Source: Methylotenera_A sp963701715
Lineage (GTDB): Bacteria > Pseudomonadota > Gammaproteobacteria > Burkholderiales > Methylophilaceae
Length of the DNA stretch: 64,000 bases
NCBI GenBank assembly: GCA_963701715.1
Contig: CAVPAX010000008.1
Coordinates: 1 to 64,000 of the forward strand
Direction of reading: 5' to 3'
Shown here: in pieces, positions 9,028 through 17,308 of the stretch
How the letters are laid out: every line of letters begins with the position of its first letter
Position numbering within the stretch: the first letter of the stretch is position 1
Translations under genes and position numbers: made by a program
The notes under the pieces: model-generated
What the model was told of the DNA's origin: nothing
The model's input: the letters and a program-made list of their open reading frames with translations, nothing else
Databases searched by the model: none

Positions 9028-10155
9028 ATGAAAATTGGCATACTTACTGAAATTAAAAATGATGAGCATCGGGTAGCAGCGACACCGGAAACTGTTAAAA
9101 AAATAATCAATCTTGGTTGTCAAGTTGTCATTCAAAAAGGTGCTGGCGAGCGTGCCAGCATTACTGATGAAGCCTACCAAGCCGCAGGTGCCGAACTGGC
9201 TTCGGCAACAGAAGCGCTTAAAGCCGAACTGATTTTAAAAGTACGTGCGCCTGACCTTGACGAAATTAAAGCCATGAGGCCTGGCACAGTCTTAATCGGA
9301 ATGCTGGATCCCGGCAATCAAACTTTATTAAAAATGATTGCAGAACAAGGTATAACTGCTTTCGCTTTAGAAGACTTGCCTAGAAATACCAGAGCACAAA
9401 GCATGGATGTGCTTTCGTCCCAGGCCAATGTGGCGGGCTATAAAGCAGTGCTGTTGGCCAGCCATTTTTATCAACGATTTATGCCGATGTTGATGACTTC
9501 AGCCGGTACCGTGAAAGCAGCACGTGTGTTGATTTTAGGTGCAGGTGTTGCAGGTTTGCAGGCTATTGCAACGGCAAGGCGCTTAGGCGCGGTGGTGGAA
9601 GCCTCGGATGTACGGCCTGAGGTCAAGGAGCAAATTGAATCACTAGGCGCCAAATTTTTAGAGGTCCCTTATGAAACGGAAGAAGAGGCTAAAATTGCTT
9701 CTGGGGAATCAGGCTACGCGAGTGCAATGCCAGCATCATGGATGTTGCGCCAAGCTAAATTAGTGACTGAGCGTGCGAAAGAAGCCGACATTGTTATCTC
9801 CTCTGCATTAATACCTAATAAAGAGGCACCTACTTTGCTACATGCCGAAACGGTTGCTCAGATGAAGCCTGGCTCGGTAATCATCGACATGGCAGCAGGC
9901 TTAGGTAAGAATGGAGCAGGGAATTGTGCTTTGGCAGAGGCGAATCAAGTTGTCGCTAAACATAATGTCACTATCGTTGGCTATACCAACCTGCCAAGCT
10001 TAGTGAGCGCAGATGCGTCAGCTTTTTACGCACGCAACATACTGGAATTTTTGAAGTTAGTTGTTTCAAAAGAGGGCAATTTTCAAATTCCAGATGATGA
10101 TGAATTGGTAACAGCTTGTTTGGTTTGTAAAGATAACAAAATTACAGAAAAATAA
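9028..10155 (+). CDS. pntAA: NAD(P) transhydrogenase alpha subunit, part 1 (NAD-binding)
   Basis: Soluble dI domain of the proton-translocating transhydrogenase, which transfers hydride from NADH to NADP+ at the cost of proton motive force. The protein is 375 residues. It starts with the alanine dehydrogenase/PNT motif GILTEIKNDEHRVAATPE. The NAD-binding Rossmann glycine motif is LGAGVAGLQAIATA, around residues 170-183. This is the split-alpha arrangement, with the membrane part encoded separately. It begins 24 nt after tpiA on the same strand, which links NADPH supply to carbon fixation. Confidence 0.96.
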   Translation: MKIGILTEIKNDEHRVAATPETVKKIINLGCQVVIQKGAGERASITDEAYQAAGAELASATEALKAELILKVRAPDLDEIKAMRPGTVLIGMLDPGNQTLLKMIAEQGITAFALEDLPRNTRAQSMDVLSSQANVAGYKAVLLASHFYQRFMPMLMTSAGTVKAARVLILGAGVAGLQAIATARRLGAVVEASDVRPEVKEQIESLGAKFLEVPYETEEEAKIASGESGYASAMPASWMLRQAKLVTERAKEADIVISSALIPNKEAPTLLHAETVAQMKPGSVIIDMAAGLGKNGAGNCALAEANQVVAKHNVTIVGYTNLPSLVSADASAFYARNILEFLKLVVSKEGNFQIPDDDELVTACLVCKDNKITEK

Positions 10156-10168
10156 TGGGAAGGCTCAC

Positions 10169-10489
10169 ATGAACGAATTATTAACCATGCAAAATATCAC
10201 AATTTTTGTGTTGGCAATTTTTGTAGGCTATCACGTAGTTTGGAATGTAACGCCCGCATTGCATACACCGCTAATGTCGGTAACTAACGCGATTTCTGGC
10301 ATTGTTATTGTTGGTGCAATGCTGCAAACAGTAACCATTGACGGCGAAACCCTTAACTTAACCAGCATTTTAGGGACAATTGCGGTTTTTTTAAGTGCGA
10401 TTAATATTTTTGGCGGTTTTATGGTGACGCGCAGAATGCTTGAGATGTTTAAAAAGAAAGATAAACATATTCCGGAGCAAAGTAAATGA
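10169..10489 (+). CDS. pntAB: NAD(P) transhydrogenase alpha subunit, part 2 (membrane)
   Basis: This is a small membrane protein of 106 residues forming part of the dII proton channel. Three hydrophobic segments are visible (about residues 8-24, 38-54 and 65-87), then a basic tail (RRMLEMFKKKDKH). GGFMVTRRMLEMFK is typical of the PntAB family C-terminus. It follows pntAA by 13 nt, and its stop codon overlaps the pntB start in an ATGA. Confidence 0.95.
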   Translation: MNELLTMQNITIFVLAIFVGYHVVWNVTPALHTPLMSVTNAISGIVIVGAMLQTVTIDGETLNLTSILGTIAVFLSAINIFGGFMVTRRMLEMFKKKDKHIPEQSK

Positions 10490-11859
10490 TTGCTGTTAAT
10501 GCTAACTTAACTTCTTCCGCCTATTTAATATCGGCGGTATTGTTTATTTTCTCATTAAAAGGCTTGGCATCACCCACTAGCGCCAGATTAGGTAATACAC
10601 TCGGCATGGCGGGCATGGTGCTAGCCATTCTAACCACATTGTTTGTAGGCCATCATCTTATCTATTCATTGGTTGGCTTTGCTATTCTTTCAGGAGCCAT
10701 TGTAGGGGTTCTTGCTGCAAAACGGGTACCGATGACAAAAATGCCAGAATTAGTCGCCTTAATGCATTCTTTTGTAGGCTTGTCGGCAGTACTTATCGCA
10801 ATAGCAGCTGTTTATAACACGGCCGAGACACATACTGCCGTGCAACGCATCGAGTTATTTATTGGTGCTTTTATTGGCGCAATCACCTTTACAGCGTCTA
10901 TTATCGCGTTTGGAAAACTTTCAGGAAAATTCAGCTCTAAACCCATTGTTTTTAATCATCAGCACCTGCTAAATTTAGTTATTGCTCTGTTATTGCTGGG
11001 CTTCGGCATAGTTTATTACATTCAAGATAGCCAGTTTGCATTTCTTATTATGTGTGCATTAGCCTTGGTATTAGGTATCACCCTTATTATTCCAATCGGT
11101 GGCGCCGATATGCCAGTGGTGATTTCCATGCTTAATAGCTACTCAGGCTGGGCAGCAGCAGGCATTGGTTTTACTTTGAATAACTCAGTATTAATCATAG
11201 CAGGCGCCTGTGTGGGCTCATCAGGTGCAATCTTGTCGTACATCATGTGTAAAGCCATGAATCGACATATTCTATCGGTTATGCTTGGTGGTTTTGGCGG
11301 TGACTCTGCAATAGATACTGCTGCAAATAGTGCGCAAAAAGCCGTGAAGTCTGGATCTGCTGATGATGTCGCCTTTTTAATGACCAATGCTGACTCTGTA
11401 ATTATTGTGCCAGGTTACGGTTTGGCGGTATCGCGGGCGCAGCATGCCTTGCAAGAACTTACCAGCAAATTAATCAGCAAGGGTGTGCATGTCAAATATG
11501 CAATACACCCCGTTGCTGGGCGTATGCCCGGACATATGAATGTGCTTCTTGCCGAAGCAGATGTGCCTTACGAGCAAGTGGTAGAGATGGAAGATATAAA
11601 TAATGAATTTGGACATACTGATGTAGTTTTTGTGATTGGCGCTAACGATGTGGTAAACCCCGCTGCAAAAAAACCTGGTACTGCAATTTATGGAATGCCT
11701 ATTTTAGAAGCCTACAAAGCAAAAACCATTATCGTGAATAAACGCTCAATGGCCGCTGGCTACGCTGGTTTAGATAATGAATTATTTTATTTAGACAAAA
11801 CCATGATGGTATTTGGCGATGCTAAACACGTTATTGAGGACATCATCAAAGCGATTTAA
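10486..11859 (+). CDS. pntB: NAD(P) transhydrogenase beta subunit
   Basis: A 457-residue protein with a run of transmembrane helices over the first ~260 residues (rest of the dII channel) and a C-terminal NADP-binding dIII domain. Conserved features include GGADMPVVISMLNSYSGWAA in the membrane part, then VPGYGLAVSRAQHA and VFVIGANDVVNPAA in dIII. Its start overlaps pntAB by 4 nt. It is the last gene of the cbb-pnt block; a 473-bp non-coding stretch follows. Confidence 0.97.
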   Translation: MIAVNANLTSSAYLISAVLFIFSLKGLASPTSARLGNTLGMAGMVLAILTTLFVGHHLIYSLVGFAILSGAIVGVLAAKRVPMTKMPELVALMHSFVGLSAVLIAIAAVYNTAETHTAVQRIELFIGAFIGAITFTASIIAFGKLSGKFSSKPIVFNHQHLLNLVIALLLLGFGIVYYIQDSQFAFLIMCALALVLGITLIIPIGGADMPVVISMLNSYSGWAAAGIGFTLNNSVLIIAGACVGSSGAILSYIMCKAMNRHILSVMLGGFGGDSAIDTAANSAQKAVKSGSADDVAFLMTNADSVIIVPGYGLAVSRAQHALQELTSKLISKGVHVKYAIHPVAGRMPGHMNVLLAEADVPYEQVVEMEDINNEFGHTDVVFVIGANDVVNPAAKKPGTAIYGMPILEAYKAKTIIVNKRSMAAGYAGLDNELFYLDKTMMVFGDAKHVIEDIIKAI

Positions 11860-12000
11860 GCTTCTAAACAACATAATAATCTTGCAGACAGCAAAAAAAC
11901 TCTGATTATGTCTCCGCCCCATGACAGCTTATTTAATTCGTTAGAATATTGCCATTAATTTAAGAACCACTTCAAATATAACGATATTCTAGAAAATCGT

Positions 12001-12070
12001 GCCTAATATTTTTACTTAGTTCGCTTAAGTTCTCCTAGTTTCTGCCTTGTTCCCCTGCGTTTCATTAGAC
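12001..12070 (+). repeat. Degenerate 70-nt arm repeat (copy A)
   Basis: This begins GCCTAATATTTTT and ends CATTAGAC, exactly 70 nt, the same length as the better copies at 15969-16038 and 18055-18124, which run GTCTAATA to TATTAGAC. The internal blocks CTTAGTT, CCTAGTT and GCCTTGT also align. About 25 nt to its left (ATAACGATATTCTAGAAAA) also resemble the other copies, but no tRNA-His segment is visible here. It may be an old att arm. Confidence 0.6.
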
Positions 12071-12282
12071 ATAAAATAGCTATTTTCGACTATCCGCATG
12101 TTCCAATTAAACTGCTCAAAATCAATATCTGAAGCCAATCTTTTATAGAATTTCAGCTAATTTGCGACTCGGCTACATCCTAACTGCCGCATTACTGCAT
12201 AAGATTATTAGCCCGTCCGTCCACTAAATCTTCCCCAGCACACCGCTGGTAGTCTTTTGCTTCAAGTCAGACAACTCATCGC

Positions 12283-12312
12283 TTGCCTTTTCAATTTTTC
12301 ACTGCGTATAAT
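12283..12312 (+). promoter_or_regulatory. Predicted sigma-70 promoter of the MCE transport operon
   Basis: A -35 box TTGCCT (12283-12288) and a perfect -10 box TATAAT (12307-12312) are separated by 18 bp. The expected start of transcription is about 14 nt before the ATG at 12333, which leaves a short leader carrying AAAGGGAG. Confidence 0.65.
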
Positions 12313-12332
12313 CTTTCTAAAAGGGAGATTGA

Positions 12333-13448
12333 ATGGCTGCAGCTAGCTTTCGTGTTGCTCAAGATAACCAAGGTCGACATCATGTCCAGCTTTTTGGTCA
12401 GTGGTCATTACGAGTACCTTCAAATGATTTTGCCAAACTTAAAAAATTATTGCAGCCATTTTTTATAGATATTTCCACAAGATGGGATTTAAACGAAATT
12501 GAGCAGCTAGACGCAGCCGGCGCCTCTACTCTTTTATCAGGCTGGGGCAACAAACTCGACAGCAATATATCGCTCAGGCCTGAACATGCAGTGCTATTTA
12601 ATACGCTAATCAATTTAGAAAGGCCACCCGCTAAAAAAACTGGGCGTAACTGGCTCGCACCGCTTAATGGCTTAGGCAAAGGCGTGCTTCATATCATGCA
12701 CCACTTCACAGAGTTTATTCATTTGTTCGGCTCACTTTTAATAGAAATTGCCTATCTTATTCGCCGTCCACAAGATTTTCCCTGGCGCGAATTCAGCGCC
12801 AACATATATAAGAGTGGCGTGAATGCCCTGCCAGTGACGGCGCTGCTAGGCTTTATGATTGGCGTTGTAATGGGTTATTTAATGTCGAAGCAACTGCATA
12901 CGTTTGGCGCAGACATTTATATTGTGAATATTTTAGGGCTCAGTATTATTCGCGAACTTGGTCCCGTGCTAATGGCGGTGCTGGTTGCGGGTCGATCAGG
13001 TTCTGCGATGACGGCGCAAATCGGCGTGATGCGGGTAACCGATGAGATCGACGCACTGACCACAATGGGTATTTCACGTATTTTACGAGTTGTTCTACCA
13101 AAGGTGCTGGGACTGACTTTTGTTGCGCCTTTACTCGTGCTATGGACATCAAGCTGGACGCTTGCTGGCGGCGCCTTCGCATCCAATTTAGAGCTAGGTA
13201 TTAGCTTTCGCTTCTTCTTTGATTATCTGCCATTGGTTGTTCAGCCCGTAAATCTTACGCTCAGTCTAATCAAAGGGCTTATGTTTGGTTTCGTTGTAGC
13301 ATTGGTCGCCTGCCACTTCGGCTTACGCATCAAGCCAAATACCGAGAGCTTGAGCAACAGCACAACAAGCTCAGTGGTAACAGCGATATCCGGAGTGATT
13401 CTAGTCAATGCCTGGTTTGCAATTTTAACGCGCGGTATCGGCGTATGA
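12333..13448 (+). CDS. MlaE-family ABC permease with N-terminal STAS-like domain
   Basis: A 371-residue inner-membrane permease of the MCE/Mla lipid transport family. The first ~115 residues look like a STAS (MlaB-like) domain, including DLNEIEQLDAAGASTLL. The rest is the MlaE/YrbE permease with several transmembrane helices and the conserved RELGPVLMAVLVAGRSGSA segment. Fusion of the STAS part to the permease replaces a separate MlaB. The ATG at 12333 has a good RBS (AGGGAG). It overlaps the next gene by 4 nt. The transported lipid cannot be inferred. Confidence 0.92.
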   Translation: MAAASFRVAQDNQGRHHVQLFGQWSLRVPSNDFAKLKKLLQPFFIDISTRWDLNEIEQLDAAGASTLLSGWGNKLDSNISLRPEHAVLFNTLINLERPPAKKTGRNWLAPLNGLGKGVLHIMHHFTEFIHLFGSLLIEIAYLIRRPQDFPWREFSANIYKSGVNALPVTALLGFMIGVVMGYLMSKQLHTFGADIYIVNILGLSIIRELGPVLMAVLVAGRSGSAMTAQIGVMRVTDEIDALTTMGISRILRVVLPKVLGLTFVAPLLVLWTSSWTLAGGAFASNLELGISFRFFFDYLPLVVQPVNLTLSLIKGLMFGFVVALVACHFGLRIKPNTESLSNSTTSSVVTAISGVILVNAWFAILTRGIGV

Positions 13449-14248
13449 ACGACGACTCCATCGAAAATACCCCACGGGAAAATAGTCCAGATCAGGATGT
13501 CATCTGTGACATACAGAATGTTTGCACAGAATTTGGTGACAATATTGTTCACCATAATCTCAACTTAAAGGTTAAGCGTGGTGATATTCTCGCTTTAGTA
13601 GGTAGGTCAGGCTGTGGGAAAACTACATTATTGCGCCATATCATAGGGTTGACTAAGCCCCAAAGTGGCAAGGTGCTATTGTTTGGGCAAAATCTGCACG
13701 CAATGGAGCGAGTAGCACAACGACGCCTGATGAATCGATTTGGCGTGCTGTTCCAGCAAGGCGCTTTATTTTCAGCGCTTTCCGTATACGACAATATTGC
13801 TTTTCCGTTACGTGAATTGAAACAACTGGATGAGTCCACCATCTACCAATTGGTGATGCACAAACTGGCATTGGTTGAGCTTGAGCCGCGCAATGCAGAC
13901 TTGCTTCCTGCTGAGCTTTCAGGGGGTATGGTGAAACGCGTAGGGTTAGCCCGCGCACTTGCTTTGGAGCCTGAACTGTTGGTACTTGATGAACCCACTG
14001 CGGGACTTGACCCTGACCGCAGCCATAATTTTATCGATCTTGTTAAACAGCTCAAAAAATCCTTGGGATTAACTGTGCTTTTTGTTACTCATGATATGGA
14101 TACTCTGGCATCGCTAGCCGAACGAGTGGCTGTATTAGAAGAGAAACATATTATTGCAGATTGTTCATTACAAGAGCTGGCCGGAATTGATCATCCTTTT
14201 GTAATCAATTTCTTCCAAAGTATCCGTAGCAGACTCGAAAGATTATAA
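13445..14248 (+). CDS. MlaF-family ABC transporter ATPase
   Basis: A 267-residue ATP-binding subunit that powers the MCE transporter. Walker A is GRSGCGKTT, the ABC signature is LSGGMVKRVG, Walker B is LLVLDEPTAGLDP, and the switch histidine is in VTHDMD. Its start codon overlaps the permease stop (ATGA), which is strong evidence for one operon. The MCE protein gene follows 6 nt later. Confidence 0.95.
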   Translation: MNDDSIENTPRENSPDQDVICDIQNVCTEFGDNIVHHNLNLKVKRGDILALVGRSGCGKTTLLRHIIGLTKPQSGKVLLFGQNLHAMERVAQRRLMNRFGVLFQQGALFSALSVYDNIAFPLRELKQLDESTIYQLVMHKLALVELEPRNADLLPAELSGGMVKRVGLARALALEPELLVLDEPTAGLDPDRSHNFIDLVKQLKKSLGLTVLFVTHDMDTLASLAERVAVLEEKHIIADCSLQELAGIDHPFVINFFQSIRSRLERL

Positions 14249-14254
14249 TTAGCC

Positions 14255-15205
14255 ATGGAAAACCGAGCTTATGCAATCGCAGTTGGTATATTCACCCTGA
14301 TGCTTGGGATAGGCGTGGCATTTGCCTATTGGTGGATTAGCGGCTCGCAGCAGGCTCGCACAGAATACATTGTAAGCTCTCAATTACCTGTTACCGGCCT
14401 AAGCTCAGAAGGCACCGTTAAATTTCGTGGTGTAGATATCGGCAAAGTAACAGAAATTGCACTAGACCCATCCTCGCAAACCACCATCTTGATTAAGATT
14501 GCGGTCGCAAAAAACTTAAAGCTCAGTACTGAAGCTTATGCTGAGCTTCGTCGGCAAGGGATAACCGGACTTGCTTATATAGATCTAAATGATGAAAGCA
14601 AAAATGCGCCTGCCTTGCCCGTTGGTAGCACTATTCCGCTTCGGCCAACCCTTGTGGATGATTTAATATCCAAAGGCCCGGAACTCTTAGCACAACTACA
14701 AGTGCTTTTGAAAAACAGTAGTCAGTTCACTGCATCGGCCAACCGAGTTTTGACAAGTGTTGATGTTCAGAAACTGAATAACGCCATTGCAAATTTAGAA
14801 AAGGCCTCTGAGAAAGCTTTGCCAGCAATCAATTCTGCAGCAAATATGTTCAACAATGCTAATAAAATGGTATCCGAGAAAAATCAAGTACAACTCGTAA
14901 AGTCATTAGAAAGCGTGCAACAGACTTTTGATGCTACAAGACCGCTCATCAATGAGCTGAGCCTGACCACTAAAAAATTCCACAACACAGCCAATCAAAT
15001 TGAAATCAGCACCAATCAGCTTACCAGCACACTGTATAATGAAACCTTACCGCAGTTACATTCACTGACTCAAAACATGAATCGAAGTGCCATTCATTTC
15101 AACCAGCTCATTGAGGGTTTAGAAGACAATCCGCAAAGCATCATTTTTGGAAAACCAGCGGTCCCGGCAGGCCCTGGTGAAGAAGGCTTTGCCACCAAGC
15201 CATGA
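14255..15205 (+). CDS. MCE-domain (MlaD-family) substrate-binding protein
   Basis: A 316-residue protein anchored by one N-terminal transmembrane helix (about residues 8-28), with a periplasmic MCE domain (about 38-115, including GLSSEGTVKFRGVDIGKV). A long helical/coiled C-terminal region follows (about 150-290). MCE proteins form hexameric rings or tubes that carry lipids across the periplasm. The long helical tail is longer than in E. coli MlaD, which favours the tube-forming, PqiB-like or Mce-like group over Mla itself. It overlaps the downstream lipoprotein ORF. Confidence 0.93.
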   Translation: MENRAYAIAVGIFTLMLGIGVAFAYWWISGSQQARTEYIVSSQLPVTGLSSEGTVKFRGVDIGKVTEIALDPSSQTTILIKIAVAKNLKLSTEAYAELRRQGITGLAYIDLNDESKNAPALPVGSTIPLRPTLVDDLISKGPELLAQLQVLLKNSSQFTASANRVLTSVDVQKLNNAIANLEKASEKALPAINSAANMFNNANKMVSEKNQVQLVKSLESVQQTFDATRPLINELSLTTKKFHNTANQIEISTNQLTSTLYNETLPQLHSLTQNMNRSAIHFNQLIEGLEDNPQSIIFGKPAVPAGPGEEGFATKP

Positions 15206-15213
15206 GGGCCAGA

Positions 15214-15813
15214 ATGCGCACTATCTCTTTACTATTTATCAGCGGCCTGATCGCAAGCACTTTAGCTGCCTGCATTGGCACAAACAAAGCCAAACAAAAT
15301 ACTGCCATTTACGATTTTGGTTTGTCTGTTTCTAGCGAAAGCAATCAACAAATTGCTTCAAAAATATTGTTCGAACAACCGGTTGCAGCAGAATCTCTAA
15401 ACCATAATAAAATTCGTTACCGACTGAATTATCAAGACCCTTCACGTGTATTTTTCTATGCAGAAAGCCGTTGGGCAGCTACGCCTTCAGAGCTGCTTTA
15501 TGGCAAGCTGAGCAAGATGGTAAATTTAACAAATAATCCTATGAAATGCAGCTTGGAACTAAAAATAGAAGCTTTTGACCACGTGTTTCAGACCACAACT
15601 GCCAGTGAAGGCGTCGTTCAGCTGAGCGCATTACTGATTGAGAAAAAATCCAGGAAAGTCATCTCAACTCAACTTATTACGGAAAGCGCCGCCTCAGCCT
15701 CCCCTAATGCGCAAGGCGGAACAGACGCGCTACATCAGGCGAGCGAAAATGCGCTGAAAAAAATAATACAATGGGGAAATTTGATTGCTAGTAACAGCGA
15801 ATTTTGTCAATAA
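15214..15813 (+). CDS. ABC-type transport auxiliary lipoprotein (PqiC-like)
   Basis: A secreted lipoprotein of about 199 residues. A signal peptide is followed by the lipobox LAAC. The reading frame also has an ATG at 15202 that overlaps the MCE gene stop, but the ATG at 15214 has the better RBS (GAGGG about 6 nt upstream), so I prefer it. The family (ABC_trans_aux) commonly accompanies MCE transporters as an outer-membrane partner. The body shows the family's typical AESRWAATPSELL segment. It is the last gene of the operon. Confidence 0.85.
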   Translation: MRTISLLFISGLIASTLAACIGTNKAKQNTAIYDFGLSVSSESNQQIASKILFEQPVAAESLNHNKIRYRLNYQDPSRVFFYAESRWAATPSELLYGKLSKMVNLTNNPMKCSLELKIEAFDHVFQTTTASEGVVQLSALLIEKKSRKVISTQLITESAASASPNAQGGTDALHQASENALKKIIQWGNLIASNSEFCQ

Positions 15814-16229
15814 GCGATTTTAAATGCTGGTTTGGGAGTCGATATTAGCCACTTTAAAACAAGTATTTGGGGTGGCTGATGGGACTCGAACCCACGACAA
15901 CTGGAATCACAACCTAAGATGCATAATCACGTAACTCTATAGAATATATAGTTATTTTAGAAACTAGTGTCTAATATTTTTGCTTAGTTTGCCTTAGCAT
16001 AGCTAGTTCCAGCCTTCTTTGTTCTTATTTTATTAGACAGAATCATGATTAGATTCGACCTGAGTGTAACAAATATTTATAGGTCTCAATCGAATCACCT
16101 AAGAACGCGAAGATTGTATATCGTGTAAGTCTCGCTTGGATATGTCGTATAACACTGCCAAAAAATATGTTGGGACTCCGAATGTTCTTGCATATATTAT
16201 TATGCATCCCCATAAACGAGGAAACAGAG
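15814..16229. other. Non-coding stretch carrying tRNA-His half repeat B
   Basis: The stretch between the MCE operon and the DUF502 gene holds the 196-nt repeat at 15843-16038 and a ~190-bp AT-rich segment with no clear gene. A GAGGAAAC RBS for the next gene lies at its right end. Confidence 0.6.
15843..16038 (-). repeat. tRNA-His half repeat, copy B (196 nt)
   Basis: Three parts in fixed order: a 25-nt flank (TATTAGCCACTTTAAAAC...), 45 nt identical or nearly so to the 3' half of tRNA-His from the anticodon loop to CCA (15868-15912, read on the minus strand), and a 126-nt arm. The arm ends in a 70-nt block bounded by GTCTAATA (15969-15976) and its inverse TATTAGAC (16031-16038). Copy D at 17929-18124 has the same length, layout and orientation. 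The layout looks like an integration attachment site: tRNA core plus arm. No integrase gene is nearby. Confidence 0.8.
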
Positions 16230-16841
16230 ATGTTAAGATCAATTAATAAAAATATTCTTACTGGCCTGATCACAATCTTGCCTGTAGCGCTAACGCTTTA
16301 TCTGCTCTACTGGTTTGTTGTGGCAACAGAGTCCTTTCTTGGGGATACGATCCGAGCTGTGATGTCAGATGAATTGTACAGACCCGGAATGGGTGTAGCA
16401 GCTGGTCTGCTGGTGGCCTTTATAGTAGGAATGCTTATGCATACCCTTATTGCACGGCGTTTGTTTTCAAGAGGCGAACAGATTTTCTATCGCCTGCCTT
16501 TAATTAAATCGGTATATCTGTCGATTCGTGATCTACTGGATTATTTTTCGTCAGAAAAAAAGAAAGATTTTGAGCAAGTCGTAGCAATTACTTTTGGAGA
16601 TACTGGCATGCAAGTGGTTGGCCTTGTAACTCAAACCGACATGAAACAAATGCCTGCTGAATTTAGCCAGCAAGACAGTTTGCTGGTTTACGTACCCATG
16701 AGTTACGGAATCGGTGGTTTTGCAGTGCTGGTTCCTCGCAGCGCCACACGACCTCTGAATATGAGCATGGAAGATGCAATGCGCTTCACACTCACTGCAG
16801 GGGTGACCGCTAGCCCTAGGTCCGAAAGTGATGTCGAGTAA
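16230..16841 (+). CDS. DUF502-family membrane protein
   Basis: A 203-residue protein starting MLRSINKN. The reading frame is open further left to 16167, but the ATG at 16230 has a clear RBS (GAGGAAAC) and matches the family start. Two hydrophobic segments (about residues 10-32 and 53-75) are followed by a cytoplasmic domain with FYRLPLIKSVYLSIRDL and VYVPMSYGIGGF, hallmarks of DUF502. The function is unknown. It lies between two tRNA-His half repeats and away from the gene clusters on either side. Confidence 0.88.
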   Translation: MLRSINKNILTGLITILPVALTLYLLYWFVVATESFLGDTIRAVMSDELYRPGMGVAAGLLVAFIVGMLMHTLIARRLFSRGEQIFYRLPLIKSVYLSIRDLLDYFSSEKKKDFEQVVAITFGDTGMQVVGLVTQTDMKQMPAEFSQQDSLLVYVPMSYGIGGFAVLVPRSATRPLNMSMEDAMRFTLTAGVTASPRSESDVE

Positions 16842-17308
16842 ACTGGAGTTTACTTGGAAGGATCGTGTTTTTATGTTTAGCAGCTGGCAGTGTCCTCCTG
16901 CGCCATCTGACCTTCATTCTGTTTGCCCTTTTGGACGGGGCAAAGGTGGCTTGGCGACGCATCTCCCAGCTGCCGCTTGGGAGTTCTTTGCTGAGTTCAC
17001 TGGTTGTGTCTGTCCGCTTTCGCATTTCGAGAACTACTTTCGCATCAAAGTGGGGCTGTCCGGCTGCACATAGAGCTTATGTTTGCCTTAGCATGGCTAG
17101 TTCCTGCTTTCTTTGCCCTTATTTAAATAGACAAGATCATGATTGGATTCGGCAAAAACTGTCATTCGATTTCATCGTTTAATGCTCAAAATATCCAACA
17201 ATTAATGATTTACAATTAAAACGAAACGATTAGGAAACAACAATAAAATTGTCATCGGATCATGTTTTCGTACGTTAATTATGAACAACCAACAATAGGA
17301 GATTCCAC
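16842..17308. other. Non-coding or unrecognised block with arm repeat remnant
   Basis: From about 16860 to 17065 the base composition is visibly richer in G+C than the neighbours. Short open frames exist on both strands (for example 16865-17182 plus, 105 residues, and 16816-17025 minus), but none has a recognisable domain or convincing RBS. At 17075-17132 there is a truncated arm repeat. The rest, up to the next gene, is AT-rich leader. Confidence 0.45.
17075..17132 (+). repeat. Truncated arm repeat (copy C)
   Basis: The segment GCTTATGTTTGCCTTAGCAT... to AATAGAC aligns with the last ~58 nt of the 70-nt arm block. It is closest to copy B, with which it also shares the following ATCATGATT-GGATTCG bases. 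The left part of the arm and the tRNA-His half are missing, apparently replaced by the GC-richer block to the left. Confidence 0.6.

Larger units (their letters stand above)
11860..12332. other. Intergenic stretch between pntB and the MCE operon
   Basis: No convincing gene is seen. It contains one degenerate copy of the 70-nt arm repeat (12001-12070) found beside the tRNA-His half repeats further right. The promoter of the MCE operon is near its right end. No strong terminator is obvious after pntB. Confidence 0.6.

Noticed and set aside
12333..15813. Canonical Mla operon (mlaFEDCB)
   Set aside because: There is no MlaC, the STAS part is fused to the permease, and a PqiC-like lipoprotein is present, so I describe it as an MCE/Mla-type operon without assigning mla gene names.
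15868..15912. Possible tRNA-His gene
   Set aside because: Only the 3' half (anticodon loop to CCA) is present; the acceptor 5' strand and D arm are replaced by unrelated sequence, so it cannot fold as a tRNA.
16865..17182. 105-residue open frame on the plus strand
   Set aside because: No recognisable domain, no convincing RBS, and it runs through the arm repeat remnant; kept only as part of an unrecognised block.
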